Source: Bog-756 sp963704615
GTDB taxonomy: Bacteria > Actinomycetota > Acidimicrobiia > Acidimicrobiales > RAAP-2
Direction of reading: 5' to 3'
DNA length: 64,000 bases
Assembly (NCBI GenBank): GCA_963704615.1
Contig: OY969923.1
Location: forward strand, 124,001 to 188,000
The position numbers were made by a program, and so were the translations under genes. Positions 49,707 through 58,776 of the stretch are shown piece after piece. The notes under the pieces are model-generated. The model did no database searches, was not told the origin of the DNA, and saw only the letters and a list, made by a program, of their open reading frames with translations. Numbering within the stretch: the stretch's first letter is position 1; every line of letters starts with the position of its first letter.

Positions 49707-50009
49707 GGACGGAAGGGGCTTGGGGGCATTGACCACCAAGGCCACTCCATTGCACGCCAGCGGTCCCCCACCCGCTTTGGTGCACAGAACCTCGAGGCCG
49801 GATGCTTCGTCCGAGTAGCGCTTCCCGATGAGGACGTCCTGGCCTCCTTCGGCCGAGTCTCTCGTTCCGGCTCCTTCAGCGCTGTCGTCACGATCGACCA
49901 TGGCCACACCGCAACAGGTCACCTCGACGTCACCATCGGGGGCTCGCACCACGACCACCTCGGTGGAACAGGCGGTGCTGCGTAGTCTCATCCCCGGCTT
50001 CATCTTCAC
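49698..50009 (-). CDS. Small conserved protein, no known function
   Basis: Protein of 103 residues from GTG 50009 (ATG 50003 also possible) after GGGAGA. Sequence signs: MRLRSTACSTEVVVVRAPDGDVEVTC-type start, a central acidic loop, DVLIGKRYSDEASGLEVLCTKAGGGPL and an end in KPLPSSD. From memory I recognise short actinobacterial proteins with the same LRS-C-TEV and SGLEVLCTKAG-KPLPSSD blocks, located beside acyl-CoA enzymes. Three cysteines (TACST, TCCG, LCTKAG) might bind a metal or cofactor. It overlaps the end of the convergent ligase gene and is divergent from an SDR gene. Confidence 0.75.
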   Translation of the reverse strand: MKMKPGMRLRSTACSTEVVVVRAPDGDVEVTCCGVAMVDRDDSAEGAGTRDSAEGGQDVLIGKRYSDEASGLEVLCTKAGGGPLACNGVALVVNAPKPLPSSD

Positions 50010-50133
50010 TTTCGGTCTCCCTCTGCATCGTCGTGACTGAACACGTCCGACATTGTTGGCGGCACGGGACGGCTCACAGCGCACGAGGCTAGTGTTCGCT
50101 GCCGAACAGTGATTCTGCCAAGGAGATCGGTTG

Positions 50134-50883
50134 ATGGCTGCCTCTGCGGATCCCTTGACCAACGACGAGGGTGATCCGCTCCGGGTCCTGGTCGTGGGGG
50201 CCTCCAGCGGAATCGGGGCCAGCACGGCCCTGACCCTGATCGGGGCGGGTGCCCGAGTGGTAGGGGCCGCCCGCCGAAAGGACCGCATCGCCAAGCTCGA
50301 GGGCGTGACCGCGGTCGCCTGTAACGTCGCTGCCGTCGACGAGTGCGATCGTGCGGTGGAGGTGGCGGTCTCGGCCATGGAGGGCCTCGATGCCCTGGTC
50401 TACGCCACCGGCACCACCGGGCTCACACCCCTTGCCTCGACCGGGCCCGAGGCCTGGACCGACATCTTCACCACCAACGTGTTCGGGGCGGCGATGGTCA
50501 CCCGGGCGGCCTTGCCTCACCTGCGAGCCGAGGGCAGCGACGGGCGCGCCCTGTTCCTCTCGTCGGATTCAGCGATCAAGCCCTATCCCGGTCTTGTCGC
50601 CTACGGCGCATCCAAGGCCGCTCTCGCCGCATTCTGCCTGGGCCTGGCGAGCGAGTTCGGCGATCTCCGGGTCACCGAGGTCATGGTCGGGCCGACCGTC
50701 GACACCGAGGTTGGCGATCACTTCGACTCCGAGGCGTTCGGTGACTGGTTCACCCGCTGGTGCGACGAGGGGTTCGTCCGTTACGGATACCAGATGTCGG
50801 CCGATGTGGCTGCGGTGATCCTCGACACCCTGCGCGCCAAGAAGCCGGACCCACAGGTCTTGGCGGCGGCCGATCCGGACTGA
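50134..50883 (+). CDS. SDR family oxidoreductase
   Basis: Protein of 249 residues from ATG 50134 (AAGGAG seven nt upstream). VVGASSGIGAST coenzyme motif, ARRKDR basic residues suggesting NADP, YATGT in place of NNAG, FLSSDS and YGASK active site. It is followed by a P450 gene 60 nt later. Together with the earlier SDR it gives the island two alcohol/ketone oxidoreductase steps. Confidence 0.9.
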   Translation: MAASADPLTNDEGDPLRVLVVGASSGIGASTALTLIGAGARVVGAARRKDRIAKLEGVTAVACNVAAVDECDRAVEVAVSAMEGLDALVYATGTTGLTPLASTGPEAWTDIFTTNVFGAAMVTRAALPHLRAEGSDGRALFLSSDSAIKPYPGLVAYGASKAALAAFCLGLASEFGDLRVTEVMVGPTVDTEVGDHFDSEAFGDWFTRWCDEGFVRYGYQMSADVAAVILDTLRAKKPDPQVLAAADPD

Positions 50884-50943
50884 TTGGGCTGATCGACGGT
50901 CAGGATGCTGGAAGGCTGTCGGGATGGTTGAGGAGAGGTGAAG

Positions 50944-52143
50944 ATGACCGAAACTGCGCACGAGATCTATTACGACCCGTACGACTTCGAGATCGATGCT
51001 GACCCTTATCCGATCTTCAAGCGCCTGCGAGACGAGCTTCCCCTCTATCGGAACGACACCCTCGACTTCTACGCGGTGAGCAGATTCGCCGATGTCGAGT
51101 CGTGCTCGATGGAGTGGGAGACGTTCATCTCGGGCAAGGGGACCGTGCTCGAACTGATCCGGTCGGGATGGACGGTCCCGAAGGGCATGTTCATCTTCGA
51201 AGACCCACCTCTGCACAATCTCCACCGCAGGCTCATGGGCCGTGTCTTCACTGCTCGGCGAGTCGCCCTCCTTGAAGAAGAGATGCGACGGTACTGTGCC
51301 GCGGCACTGGATCCGTTGGTCGGGGCCGGCGGTTTCGACTTTGTCCGCGACCTCGGAGCCGACCTTCCGATGCGAGTGATCAGCAGGATGCTCGGTATTC
51401 CCGAAGAGGATCAACAGGAAGTCCGGGACCACATGGACGACAGCCTGCGGATCGTGGAGGGGCGGCCGCCCGACTCCAACCGAGCGATCCCCCGGGCCAC
51501 CGATACCTCCAACTTCGCGGAGTACATCGGGTTCCGGCGCCGCCACCCGTCGGACGATCTGATGACGGCGCTGATCGAGGTCACCTTCGTCGACGAGACC
51601 GGTCGGGAGCGTCATCTCGAGGAGGAGGAGATCCTCAACTACGCAATGCTCCTGGCTGGGGCCGGAAACGAGACGACCACCAAACTCATCGGTTGGACCG
51701 GTTATCTGCTCGGAACCCACCCCGACCAACGCCGGGCACTTCTCGAGGACCCGAGTTTGATCGCGGGCGCGATCGAGGAGATCCTCCGCTACGAACCTCC
51801 TTCTCCGGTTCAGGGTCGCTGGGTGGCCCGTGATGTCGAGCTTCACGGCACGACGGTGCCGGAGGGCTCGGTGCTGCTGATGCTCACCGGCTCGGCGAAC
51901 CGTGATGATCGCAAGTACGAGGACCCGGACCATTTCGACGTGCGACGCACCATCGACCACCACGTGACGTTCGGCTACGGGATCCACTTCTGTTTGGGAG
52001 CGGCGCTCGCCCGTATGGAGGGTCGCATCGCCCTCGAAGAGGTGCTCGCCCGCTTCCCCGACTGGGAGGTCGACCATTCCCATGCCGAACGCGTCCACAC
52101 CTCCACTGTCCGAGGTTGGCACCGCCTTCCGGTGGTGGTCTGA
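50944..52143 (+). CDS. Cytochrome P450
   Basis: Protein of 399 residues from ATG 50944 (GGAGAGG upstream; GTG 50938 possible). I-helix LLAGAGNETTTKLIGW, K-helix EEILR, haem loop FGYGIHFCLGAALARME with Cys350. It is soluble and class I-like. No ferredoxin gene is adjacent, so it may share the ferredoxin at 20453 or one elsewhere. Its place between an SDR and an alpha/beta-hydrolase supports a ring or side-chain oxidation role. Confidence 0.93.
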   Translation: MTETAHEIYYDPYDFEIDADPYPIFKRLRDELPLYRNDTLDFYAVSRFADVESCSMEWETFISGKGTVLELIRSGWTVPKGMFIFEDPPLHNLHRRLMGRVFTARRVALLEEEMRRYCAAALDPLVGAGGFDFVRDLGADLPMRVISRMLGIPEEDQQEVRDHMDDSLRIVEGRPPDSNRAIPRATDTSNFAEYIGFRRRHPSDDLMTALIEVTFVDETGRERHLEEEEILNYAMLLAGAGNETTTKLIGWTGYLLGTHPDQRRALLEDPSLIAGAIEEILRYEPPSPVQGRWVARDVELHGTTVPEGSVLLMLTGSANRDDRKYEDPDHFDVRRTIDHHVTFGYGIHFCLGAALARMEGRIALEEVLARFPDWEVDHSHAERVHTSTVRGWHRLPVVV

Positions 52144-52194
52144 CTGCACCCCGATGTGGCCGATGACCACCAGACGAGGAAGGACGCAGCACCG

Positions 52195-53130
52195 ATGACC
52201 GTGCCCGCCTTGGATCCCGAGCTCGCCTACCTCGGTGAGTTGGACGTCGGTTTCGGAGGGGCGACCTTCGACGTGGCCGGGATCCGCTCGGCTCTCGACG
52301 AGTTCGTGGAAGCGCCGACCCCGACTGCAGCGGTGGCGGCCGACAGATTCACCATCCGTCACAATCCCGAATTGGTCGTCGAGGCGTTCGTGCCCACCAC
52401 CGCGGGGCCCCACCCGTGCCTGATCTGGTTCCACGGAGGCGGCTACCTGATCGGATCGGCGGCCATGGACGCGCCCCGCCTGCAACGCTGGGCCGCCCGA
52501 TTCGGATGCGTGACCATCTCCGTGGAATACCGACTGGCACCCGAAAACCCCTATCCGGCCGCACACGATGACGCCATGGCCGCCTTGCAATGGGTGCGGA
52601 AGCCGGATGCCGCCCTGGACGTCGATCCTGACCGGATCGTCGTGGCCGGAGCGAGCGCAGGCGGGGGGTTGGCCGCGGCCGCGGTGCTGGCCGCCGGCGA
52701 CCACGGTATTCCCCTCCTCGGTCAACTGCTCTTCTATCCGATGCTCGACGACCGTCAACAGACGACGTCCAGCAAGTGGGCGGCGGCGATCTGGCCGCCC
52801 GAGGCCAACCAGTTCGCATGGCGGTCCTACCTCGGAGTTCTCTACGGCGGAGAGGTGCCGGCCTACGCGGCTCCGTCCCGCCGCACCCACTTCGACGGCC
52901 TGCCTCCCACCCTCATGGTGGTCGGTGGTGCCGACGGGTTCGTCGATGAAGACCTCGATTACGCGGCACGACTCACCCGAGCCGGGGTTCCGACCGACCT
53001 CCGTGTCTACGCAGGGGCTCCTCACGGTTTCGACCTGATGGCGCCCGAGGCCCGGGTGACCAAGACCGTGGTGCGAGACGTCGAGGACTGGCTGGGCATG
53101 GTCCTCGATCAGGATCAGGATCAGAGCTAG
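52195..53130 (+). CDS. Alpha/beta hydrolase, HSL/AB-hydrolase-3 type esterase
   Basis: Protein of 311 residues from ATG 52195 (AGGAAGGA upstream; GTG 52156 possible). Oxyanion HGGG in IWFHGGGYLIG, nucleophile GASAGGG, acid in GGADGFVDED and His in GAPHGFD. This is the hormone-sensitive-lipase group, acting on small esters or lactones. It follows the P450 gene by 51 nt and precedes a luciferase-like gene by 30 nt; a Baeyer-Villiger-like oxidation followed by ester hydrolysis is a possible reading, by inference. Confidence 0.9.
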   Translation: MTVPALDPELAYLGELDVGFGGATFDVAGIRSALDEFVEAPTPTAAVAADRFTIRHNPELVVEAFVPTTAGPHPCLIWFHGGGYLIGSAAMDAPRLQRWAARFGCVTISVEYRLAPENPYPAAHDDAMAALQWVRKPDAALDVDPDRIVVAGASAGGGLAAAAVLAAGDHGIPLLGQLLFYPMLDDRQQTTSSKWAAAIWPPEANQFAWRSYLGVLYGGEVPAYAAPSRRTHFDGLPPTLMVVGGADGFVDEDLDYAARLTRAGVPTDLRVYAGAPHGFDLMAPEARVTKTVVRDVEDWLGMVLDQDQDQS

Positions 53131-53160
53131 GCGACGGCGTCGACGGCATCCGGACCACCC

Positions 53161-54132
53161 ATGTACACGATGCGATTTGCCATGCGGTCGGCGACGGCCA
53201 ACCCGTCGGAGCGAGCCGACCTCTATCGAACAGCCCTCGACATGTGCGAGTGGGCCGAGACGCGGGGCTGCCTCGGAGCCGTTCTCAGTCAGCACCATCG
53301 GGTTCCCGACGGCTATCTGCCCTCGCCGGTACCCATGGCCGCAGCCGTGGCCGGACGAACAACCTCGTTGCCCATCACGGTGGCTGCGCTTCTTCTCGCG
53401 TTCTACGAGCCCGTCAAGCTGGCCGAGGATCTTGCTGTCGTCGACCTCCTGAGCCGGGGGCGGGTTGGCTACGTGGTCGGGATCGGTTACCGCGACGAAG
53501 AGTTCGCCGCCTTTGGCGTCGAACGGCACAGACGGGCGCAGCTGGTCGAGCAACGCATCGGCTTCCTGCGGCGGCTGTGGGCCGGCGAATCGGTCGACAT
53601 CGAGGGACGGTCGGCCACGATCACCCCTCTGCCCTTCACCACAGGAGGCCCGATGCTGGCCTATGGGGGAGGGACCGAGGTTGCGGCGCGGCGGGCCGGC
53701 CGCCTAGGGATGTTGTTCATCGCCGAGTCCCACGACGAGAGCCTCGAGAGGGCCTATCGGGATGAGGCTGCACGAGCGAACACAGCTCCGGTCGGTTGCA
53801 TCATCCCGGCCCCCGACGTTCCCCTCACCGTGTTCGTCGCCGAGGACCCCGAACGCGCTTGGTCGGAGATCGGGGCATACCTGCTGGCCGACGCCATCGG
53901 CTACGGCGAGTGGAACGCACACCGATCAGGGACCGCTTCGGTCTCTTTCGCCACCTCGGTGGCCGCACTGTCGGCCGAGCGGGCTGCCTACCAGATCATC
54001 ACGCCGGCAGACGCCCGGGCCTTGATCGAGGGTGGACATCCCCTGGCCTTGCAACCCTTGGTGGGAGGCTTGCCCCCCGACCTGGCGTGGCCCTACCTCG
54101 AGGTCGCGGCCCGAGTCGCCTCCCCGCGGTGA
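53161..54132 (+). CDS. LLM-class flavin-dependent oxidoreductase
   Basis: Protein of 323 residues. Barrel motifs: CEWAETRGCLGAVLSQHHRVPDGYLPSP, TTSLPITVAALLLAFYEPVKLAEDLAVVDLLSRGRVGYVVGIGY and PMLAYGGGTEVAARRAGRLG. The SQHH segment is the flavin-site signature of the group. It is the last rightward gene before a convergent junction, 30 nt after the esterase gene. Confidence 0.88.
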   Translation: MYTMRFAMRSATANPSERADLYRTALDMCEWAETRGCLGAVLSQHHRVPDGYLPSPVPMAAAVAGRTTSLPITVAALLLAFYEPVKLAEDLAVVDLLSRGRVGYVVGIGYRDEEFAAFGVERHRRAQLVEQRIGFLRRLWAGESVDIEGRSATITPLPFTTGGPMLAYGGGTEVAARRAGRLGMLFIAESHDESLERAYRDEAARANTAPVGCIIPAPDVPLTVFVAEDPERAWSEIGAYLLADAIGYGEWNAHRSGTASVSFATSVAALSAERAAYQIITPADARALIEGGHPLALQPLVGGLPPDLAWPYLEVAARVASPR

Positions 54133-54135
54133 AAG

Positions 54136-54149
54136 GCCGGACGGCCGGC
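54136..54149. terminator. Small hairpin after the luciferase-like gene
   Basis: GCCGG, loop ACGG, CCGGC, four nt after the stop, in the 157-bp gap between convergent genes. Weak. Confidence 0.3.
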
Positions 54150-54289
54150 TGTCGGCAACGCTTCTCCTTGGCGTCGGTGACGACCCGACATCTCTTCTTC
54201 GCTCTGTTTTTCGCTCGGTGGCCCAGGACTACCGTCCTGTCATGGGAGTGAGCCAGTCGGAGCGAGGGCGCCGTGCTCGGATCCGAACT

Positions 54290-55345
54290 CTACGAGGGCT
54301 GGCAGTCGTCGATGTGGTCGACCAGACCCCAATCCAGAGCCGTCTCCGCCGTCACGGCCTGGCCGGACAGAGCCATCCACGCCGTCCGCGGCCCACCGAT
54401 GCGCCGGGGCAGGCTCACCGTGCCGCCTGCCCCCGGGACGAGTCCCATCGACAGCTCAGGAAGGAGGAAGCGGGTGTCGGGTGCGGCCACCACCCGGCCG
54501 GCGAACGCGGTCAACTCGGCGCCGGCCCCCACACACGAACCGTGCACCCGCGCCGTGACCCGAGCAGCGCAGGCATCGATCGACCCGCCGGCGCTGCGGG
54601 TGATCCGGACCAGGTGGGCCGTCGACGGATCGGTGGCGGTGCCGAACTCATCGAGGTCGCCCCCGCTGCAGAAGTCCGGCCCGGCCCCGGCAAGAACGAC
54701 CTCGGAGACCCCCGGATCGGCCACGACGATCCGCAGCGCGTCGACCAGCGCGTCGCGCATGGCCGCGTTGTAGGCGTTGCGAACCTCGGGTCGGTTGAGA
54801 GTGATGGCGATCCTTCCACCACTCCGGACAACCACCACGGGCAAGGGACTCGGGTGTCGTTGCCGATGAGCGACCCGTCCGGCCAGCCACGCCTTGTGGT
54901 CGGTACCGGCTTGCAGGGCGGCATAGGCCAGAGACTCGACGACCAGGCCCCCGGCCACGTCGAGGGTGGCCCCGAAGCGGAGAAGCTGGACGAGGACCAA
55001 GGCGGCGATGGGGTGGGCGGACACCGTTCCGGTGAGAAGAGCGGCCATGACCTCGACCCCTCCGGGACAGGCGACCCAGGGCGCCGGTGCATCCTCGTCC
55101 CCGCAGAGATACACGTCGAAGCCCACCGGATCGGGAAACCATCGGTCGGCAACGCCCACGGTCACCGCCGGAAGATGCCCGACCAGAGGTCGCAGACGGC
55201 GGGTCTGATCGACGTCGGTGATGGCCACGGTGATCGTCGGACGATCCCACGCCGGTCCGAGCTCGTCCCCCACCAGACCACCCCCGACCAGCGACACCAG
55301 GTCGTCTTCGTCCATCGGAGATATCGGGTCGCCCATCGTGCCCAT
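54290..55345 (-). CDS. Enoyl-CoA hydratase/isomerase family protein with degenerate extra N-terminal domain
   Basis: Protein of 351 residues from ATG 55345 (GGTGGGAG upstream). The crotonase core occupies about 170-345: IAITLNRPEVRNAYNAAMRDAL, the oxyanion pocket GPDFCSGGDLDEFG, and SCVGAGAELTAFA with LLPELSMGLVPGAGGT carrying the usual Glu. Residues 1-165 are extra; their ALVLVQLLRFGATLDVAGGLVVESLAY segment looks like a worn crotonase C-terminal helix region, suggesting an old internal duplication. It is divergent from the CoA-transferase gene, with 35 bp between starts. Confidence 0.88.
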   Translation of the reverse strand: MGTMGDPISPMDEDDLVSLVGGGLVGDELGPAWDRPTITVAITDVDQTRRLRPLVGHLPAVTVGVADRWFPDPVGFDVYLCGDEDAPAPWVACPGGVEVMAALLTGTVSAHPIAALVLVQLLRFGATLDVAGGLVVESLAYAALQAGTDHKAWLAGRVAHRQRHPSPLPVVVVRSGGRIAITLNRPEVRNAYNAAMRDALVDALRIVVADPGVSEVVLAGAGPDFCSGGDLDEFGTATDPSTAHLVRITRSAGGSIDACAARVTARVHGSCVGAGAELTAFAGRVVAAPDTRFLLPELSMGLVPGAGGTVSLPRRIGGPRTAWMALSGQAVTAETALDWGLVDHIDDCQPS

Positions 55346-55380
55346 GCTCCCACCGAAACGATCGGCACGAGGCGGATCAG

Positions 55381-56718
55381 ATGACGTCGACGACCGAGCT
55401 CGGGGAGTGGACGGACGAGCAGTGGCGTCACGAATGGACCGGGTGGGCGCGGTCCGGACTCCTGGGCCTGAGTGGACACCACCAGGGCCCTCCGCTGTGG
55501 CCGGCCGCCGGATTGTTGCGTGGTCTGGAGGCGGTGGCCAACCGTCTCGTCGCCGCCTCGGCCCCGACGGCGCCCCGGTGTCGGCCCGATCCGAGCGAAC
55601 TGCTGACCGGCCGGGCCGCGCTGATGGGTCTCACCCGCAATGGGCGAATGTCGCCCGGAGGCGGATGCCGGCTGTTGTCTGCCGCCGACGGGTGGGTGGC
55701 TGTGAGCTTGGTCCGTCCCGGCGATGCCGAGGTCGTCCCGGCCATCACCCACCAACAGCCAGGCCCCGACCCGTGGACCGACCTGGCCCGGGCGTCGGCC
55801 TCGCTCCCGGCCCACGACGTGGCTGACCGGGCCCAGCTGGTCGGCGTTCCCGCCGGGGTGCTCCCGGCCCAGTCCCCGACAGCGTGGACGGTCGATCCCG
55901 AGCAGACCCGGCATCCCCACGGGGCCCGCCCAGGGCGACCGATGAGCCGACCGCTGGTGGTGGATCTTTCAGCGCTGTGGGCGGGTCCCCTGTGCGCCAA
56001 ACTGCTCGGTGACGCCGGAGCCCGGGTGATCAAGGTGGAGAGCCGGCAGCGGCCCGACGGCGCCCGTTTCGGGAACGCGGCCTTTTTCGACTGGCTCAAC
56101 TCGGCCCACGAGAGCGTCGCCCTCGACTTTTCTGACCGCACCGATCTCGAGGTAGTCCGTGCTCTGGTCGCCCGCGCCGACGTGGTCATCGAGGCTTCCC
56201 GTCCGCGCGCCCTGAAGGCGCTGAGCATCGACGCCGAGCGGCAGGTGGCCGACCGACCGGGCAAGATCTGGCTCAGCATCACCGGATACGGGCGCCAGGG
56301 CCCGGCCGCCCATCGCGTCGGCTTCGGCGATGACGCCTCGGTCGCCGCTGGGCTGGTCGCTTACGACCGAGCTGGTGATCCTGTGTTCTGCGGCGACGCC
56401 GCCGCCGACCCGATCACCGGCCTCCAATCGGCTCGAGCGGTGATCGAGGGCCAGGCCCGTGGGGGAGGGATGATGATCGAGATGTCCATGGTCGACGCCG
56501 TGCGGTCGGTGTTACAACCGCTCCCCGCAGCGGGGCCGTCGGCGGCGGGGCCGGCTGTTCGCTGCGGTGCGTCCGGGGTGGACGGCTGGGCCGTCAGCGT
56601 CGGCGGTTCGCGCTTCGAAGTCCGACCGCCTGCGCTGCCGCCGCCGACCGCTCCGGCGCCGGCCTTCGGAGCCCACACCGCCGCGGTCGTGGCCGAACTG
56701 GCTCGGGGGGAGGCATGA
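55381..56718 (+). CDS. Family III CoA transferase (CaiB/BaiF), unusual half order
   Basis: Protein of 445 residues. The normal family start, VVDLSALWAGPLCAKLLGDAGARVIKVES, lies at about residue 196, not at the beginning, and continues with a DWLNSAHESVALDF, ITGYGRQGPAAHRVGFGDD block. The first 190 residues contain GRMSPGGGCRLLSAADGWVAVSLVRPGD, which resembles the middle/C-terminal domain of ordinary CaiB proteins. So the halves are swapped or a second worn copy is fused in front. Related mycobacterial CoA transferases of this length exist to my recollection. It overlaps the next gene by 4 nt. Confidence 0.85.
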   Translation: MTSTTELGEWTDEQWRHEWTGWARSGLLGLSGHHQGPPLWPAAGLLRGLEAVANRLVAASAPTAPRCRPDPSELLTGRAALMGLTRNGRMSPGGGCRLLSAADGWVAVSLVRPGDAEVVPAITHQQPGPDPWTDLARASASLPAHDVADRAQLVGVPAGVLPAQSPTAWTVDPEQTRHPHGARPGRPMSRPLVVDLSALWAGPLCAKLLGDAGARVIKVESRQRPDGARFGNAAFFDWLNSAHESVALDFSDRTDLEVVRALVARADVVIEASRPRALKALSIDAERQVADRPGKIWLSITGYGRQGPAAHRVGFGDDASVAAGLVAYDRAGDPVFCGDAAADPITGLQSARAVIEGQARGGGMMIEMSMVDAVRSVLQPLPAAGPSAAGPAVRCGASGVDGWAVSVGGSRFEVRPPALPPPTAPAPAFGAHTAAVVAELARGEA

Positions 56719-58073
56719 CAGACGAGGCCCGGCTGAATTCACTCGGTGGGGGATCCCCCTTCGTCGCCGCCACGTCCTTCGACCTGAGACAGGTCGGTTA
56801 CGAACGGGCCGAGTACTCGTTGTCAGGCCTGGCTCATGCCTACGACCTGACCGACGGGGGCCTGGTCACGGTCGGCCAGGCCGATTTCACCACCCGCATC
56901 CTCATCTACCGTCCCGCCGACGCCGTCCTCTTCAACGGCACGGTGTGGGTCGAATGGCTCAACGTCAGCGGTGGCGTGGACGCCGCCCCGGGCTGGACCT
57001 TCGCCCACCGGGAGATCATCCGTCGGGGGGCGGCCTGGGTCGGCGTGTCCGCTCAACACATCGGGATCGAGGGCGGCACCAGCATCCTGGGCTTCACCAG
57101 TCCCGGCCTGGTCGGCTTCCACCCGAGTCGCTACGGGGCGCTGCACCATCCCGGTGACCGCTTCTCCTACGACATCTACACCCAGGCCTCGGAGGCCGTC
57201 CGTCACGCCGGCGGCACCATCCTCGAGGACCTGGTCATCGAGCGTGTCCTGGGCATGGGCGAGTCGCAGTCCGCCTTCCGCCTGACCACCTATGTGAACC
57301 TGATCGACCCGGTGGCTCGGGCCCTTGATGGCTTCCTCGTCCACGCCCGGGGCAAGAGCTCGGCTCCTCTCGATGACACCTCGGGCCCCCGGAGGGGGAT
57401 GGAGGGCGACCCCGTCCGGTTCCGTGACGACCTGCGGGTGCCGGTCCTCTGCGTCGAGTCCGAGGGAGACATGGTCGTCCTCGACTACCGTGCCTCCCGT
57501 CAAGAGGACAGGGAGTACCTGGTGGTGTGGGAGATGGCCGGGACCTCGCACGCCGACGTCTACGCCTTCGTTGCCGGCCCTCTCGACTCCGGCCGCCTTC
57601 CGATCGAGGAGCTGGCCCGGGCCTCGTTGCCGGTCCGGACGGTCGTCGGCGTCCAGCTCGATCAACTGGTCAACGCCGGGCCCCAGCATCTCGTGGTGAA
57701 GGCCGCCCTCTGGCACCTCGATCGCTGGGTCGGCGTGGGTCTTCGACCTCCAGCTGGGGCGCGCCTCGAGATGGACGATGGCGACTTCGTCAGGGACGAG
57801 CACGGCAACGCCCGAGGAGGGATCCGGACCCCGCACGTCGACGTTCCCACCTCGGTGCTGTCCGGCCTGGGAAACAGAGGGCATCCGATCGCCCCTCTCT
57901 GTGGCCGGACGGTGCCCTTCGACGAGGCGACCCTCCGGAGCCTCTACCCCACGAAAGCGACCTACCTCGATGGGTTCGCCGCCGCCACCGAAGCCGCGGT
58001 CACCGCCGGCTTCGTGTTGGCCGACGACTCCGACGAGACGACCGCCATCGCCGCTCTCAACTCACCCGTGTGA
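56715..58073 (+). CDS. Alpha/beta-hydrolase domain (Abhydrolase_10-like) protein
   Basis: Protein of 452 residues from ATG 56715, overlapping the CoA-transferase stop (ATGA). VWVEWLNVSGGVDAAP and RGAAWVGVSAQHIGI segments belong to the uncharacterised alpha/beta-hydrolase group PF20091. Nucleophile GMGESQSAFRL, an acid in CVESEGDMVVLDY and His in AGTSHADVY complete a triad. There is no signal peptide, so it acts inside the cell. The coupling implies joint function, perhaps thioester or lactone hydrolysis. Confidence 0.85.
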   Translation: MTDEARLNSLGGGSPFVAATSFDLRQVGYERAEYSLSGLAHAYDLTDGGLVTVGQADFTTRILIYRPADAVLFNGTVWVEWLNVSGGVDAAPGWTFAHREIIRRGAAWVGVSAQHIGIEGGTSILGFTSPGLVGFHPSRYGALHHPGDRFSYDIYTQASEAVRHAGGTILEDLVIERVLGMGESQSAFRLTTYVNLIDPVARALDGFLVHARGKSSAPLDDTSGPRRGMEGDPVRFRDDLRVPVLCVESEGDMVVLDYRASRQEDREYLVVWEMAGTSHADVYAFVAGPLDSGRLPIEELARASLPVRTVVGVQLDQLVNAGPQHLVVKAALWHLDRWVGVGLRPPAGARLEMDDGDFVRDEHGNARGGIRTPHVDVPTSVLSGLGNRGHPIAPLCGRTVPFDEATLRSLYPTKATYLDGFAAATEAAVTAGFVLADDSDETTAIAALNSPV

Positions 58074-58140
58074 CCCACTCGCCCGGCTGTCGGCAACTAC
58101 CGGAGTCGACCAGTCCGGCCGCGCCCAGCACGGGCCGACC

Positions 58141-58710
58141 CTAGGAGGTCATCCCGCCCAGGCCCACCAGACCCCGGGCCAGCTCGATCTCCCCCATGTG
58201 CCGCAGACCGTGCTGATAGATCCAGCATTCCGCGGCGTCGAGGAGGGTGATGCCCTCGGGGCCGGCCACCCGGGCGCTGTACGTGCTCGCCACCTGCGGG
58301 GGGAACGGTCGCCCCACCACAATCCGGTCCAGCTCGTCGGGGTCCAGCTTGTCCAGCCACTCCTCGGTGCGGATGAACACCGCCGACATGTACTCCTGGA
58401 AGGCCTCATAATCCCCGATGCGCTGATGGACCATCTCCTCCACCGTGCGGTGTTTGCCGTGATCGGCGATGGCCGGGCGGATCCGGGCCTCCCAGTCCTC
58501 GTCCCAAATGGGAGCGGCACCGGTCATCAGCATGAAGGAGGCGTCGATCATGTTGACGATATGGAAGAGGCTGAAGGCGATGGGGAGCACGCCCTCCCGT
58601 TCGAAATGATTGACCTGGTCGAGGTCCATGGTGGCCACCGCGTCGTCGTACAGCGAGTGCATGGCGTGCATCCGCCGCTGCAGTGAATCGAGCGCCATTT
58701 CGCCGGTCAT
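58141..58710 (-). CDS. DinB-like four-helix metalloprotein
   Basis: Protein of 189 residues from ATG 58710 (GAGGAGG before it). Helical throughout. The metal-site His residues typical of the DinB/YfiT superfamily appear in SLFHIVNMIDASF and IYQHGLRHMGEIELARG. Known members use thiols such as mycothiol or act as isomerases/hydrolases. It is divergent from the TetR gene and convergent with the hydrolase operon. Confidence 0.8.
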   Translation of the reverse strand: MTGEMALDSLQRRMHAMHSLYDDAVATMDLDQVNHFEREGVLPIAFSLFHIVNMIDASFMLMTGAAPIWDEDWEARIRPAIADHGKHRTVEEMVHQRIGDYEAFQEYMSAVFIRTEEWLDKLDPDELDRIVVGRPFPPQVASTYSARVAGPEGITLLDAAECWIYQHGLRHMGEIELARGLVGLGGMTS

Positions 58711-58776
58711 GGTCCTCCTCGCCGGGAGCACCGCCCGGCTCGTGCTCACCGACGCGGTTGCGGCGACCGTAGAGAA

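Noticed and set aside
50569..53553. A very long leftward open frame of 994 codons
   Set aside because: It is antisense to SDR, P450 and esterase genes with full family motifs and arises from high GC; its own residues are His/Arg/Gly-rich with no domain.
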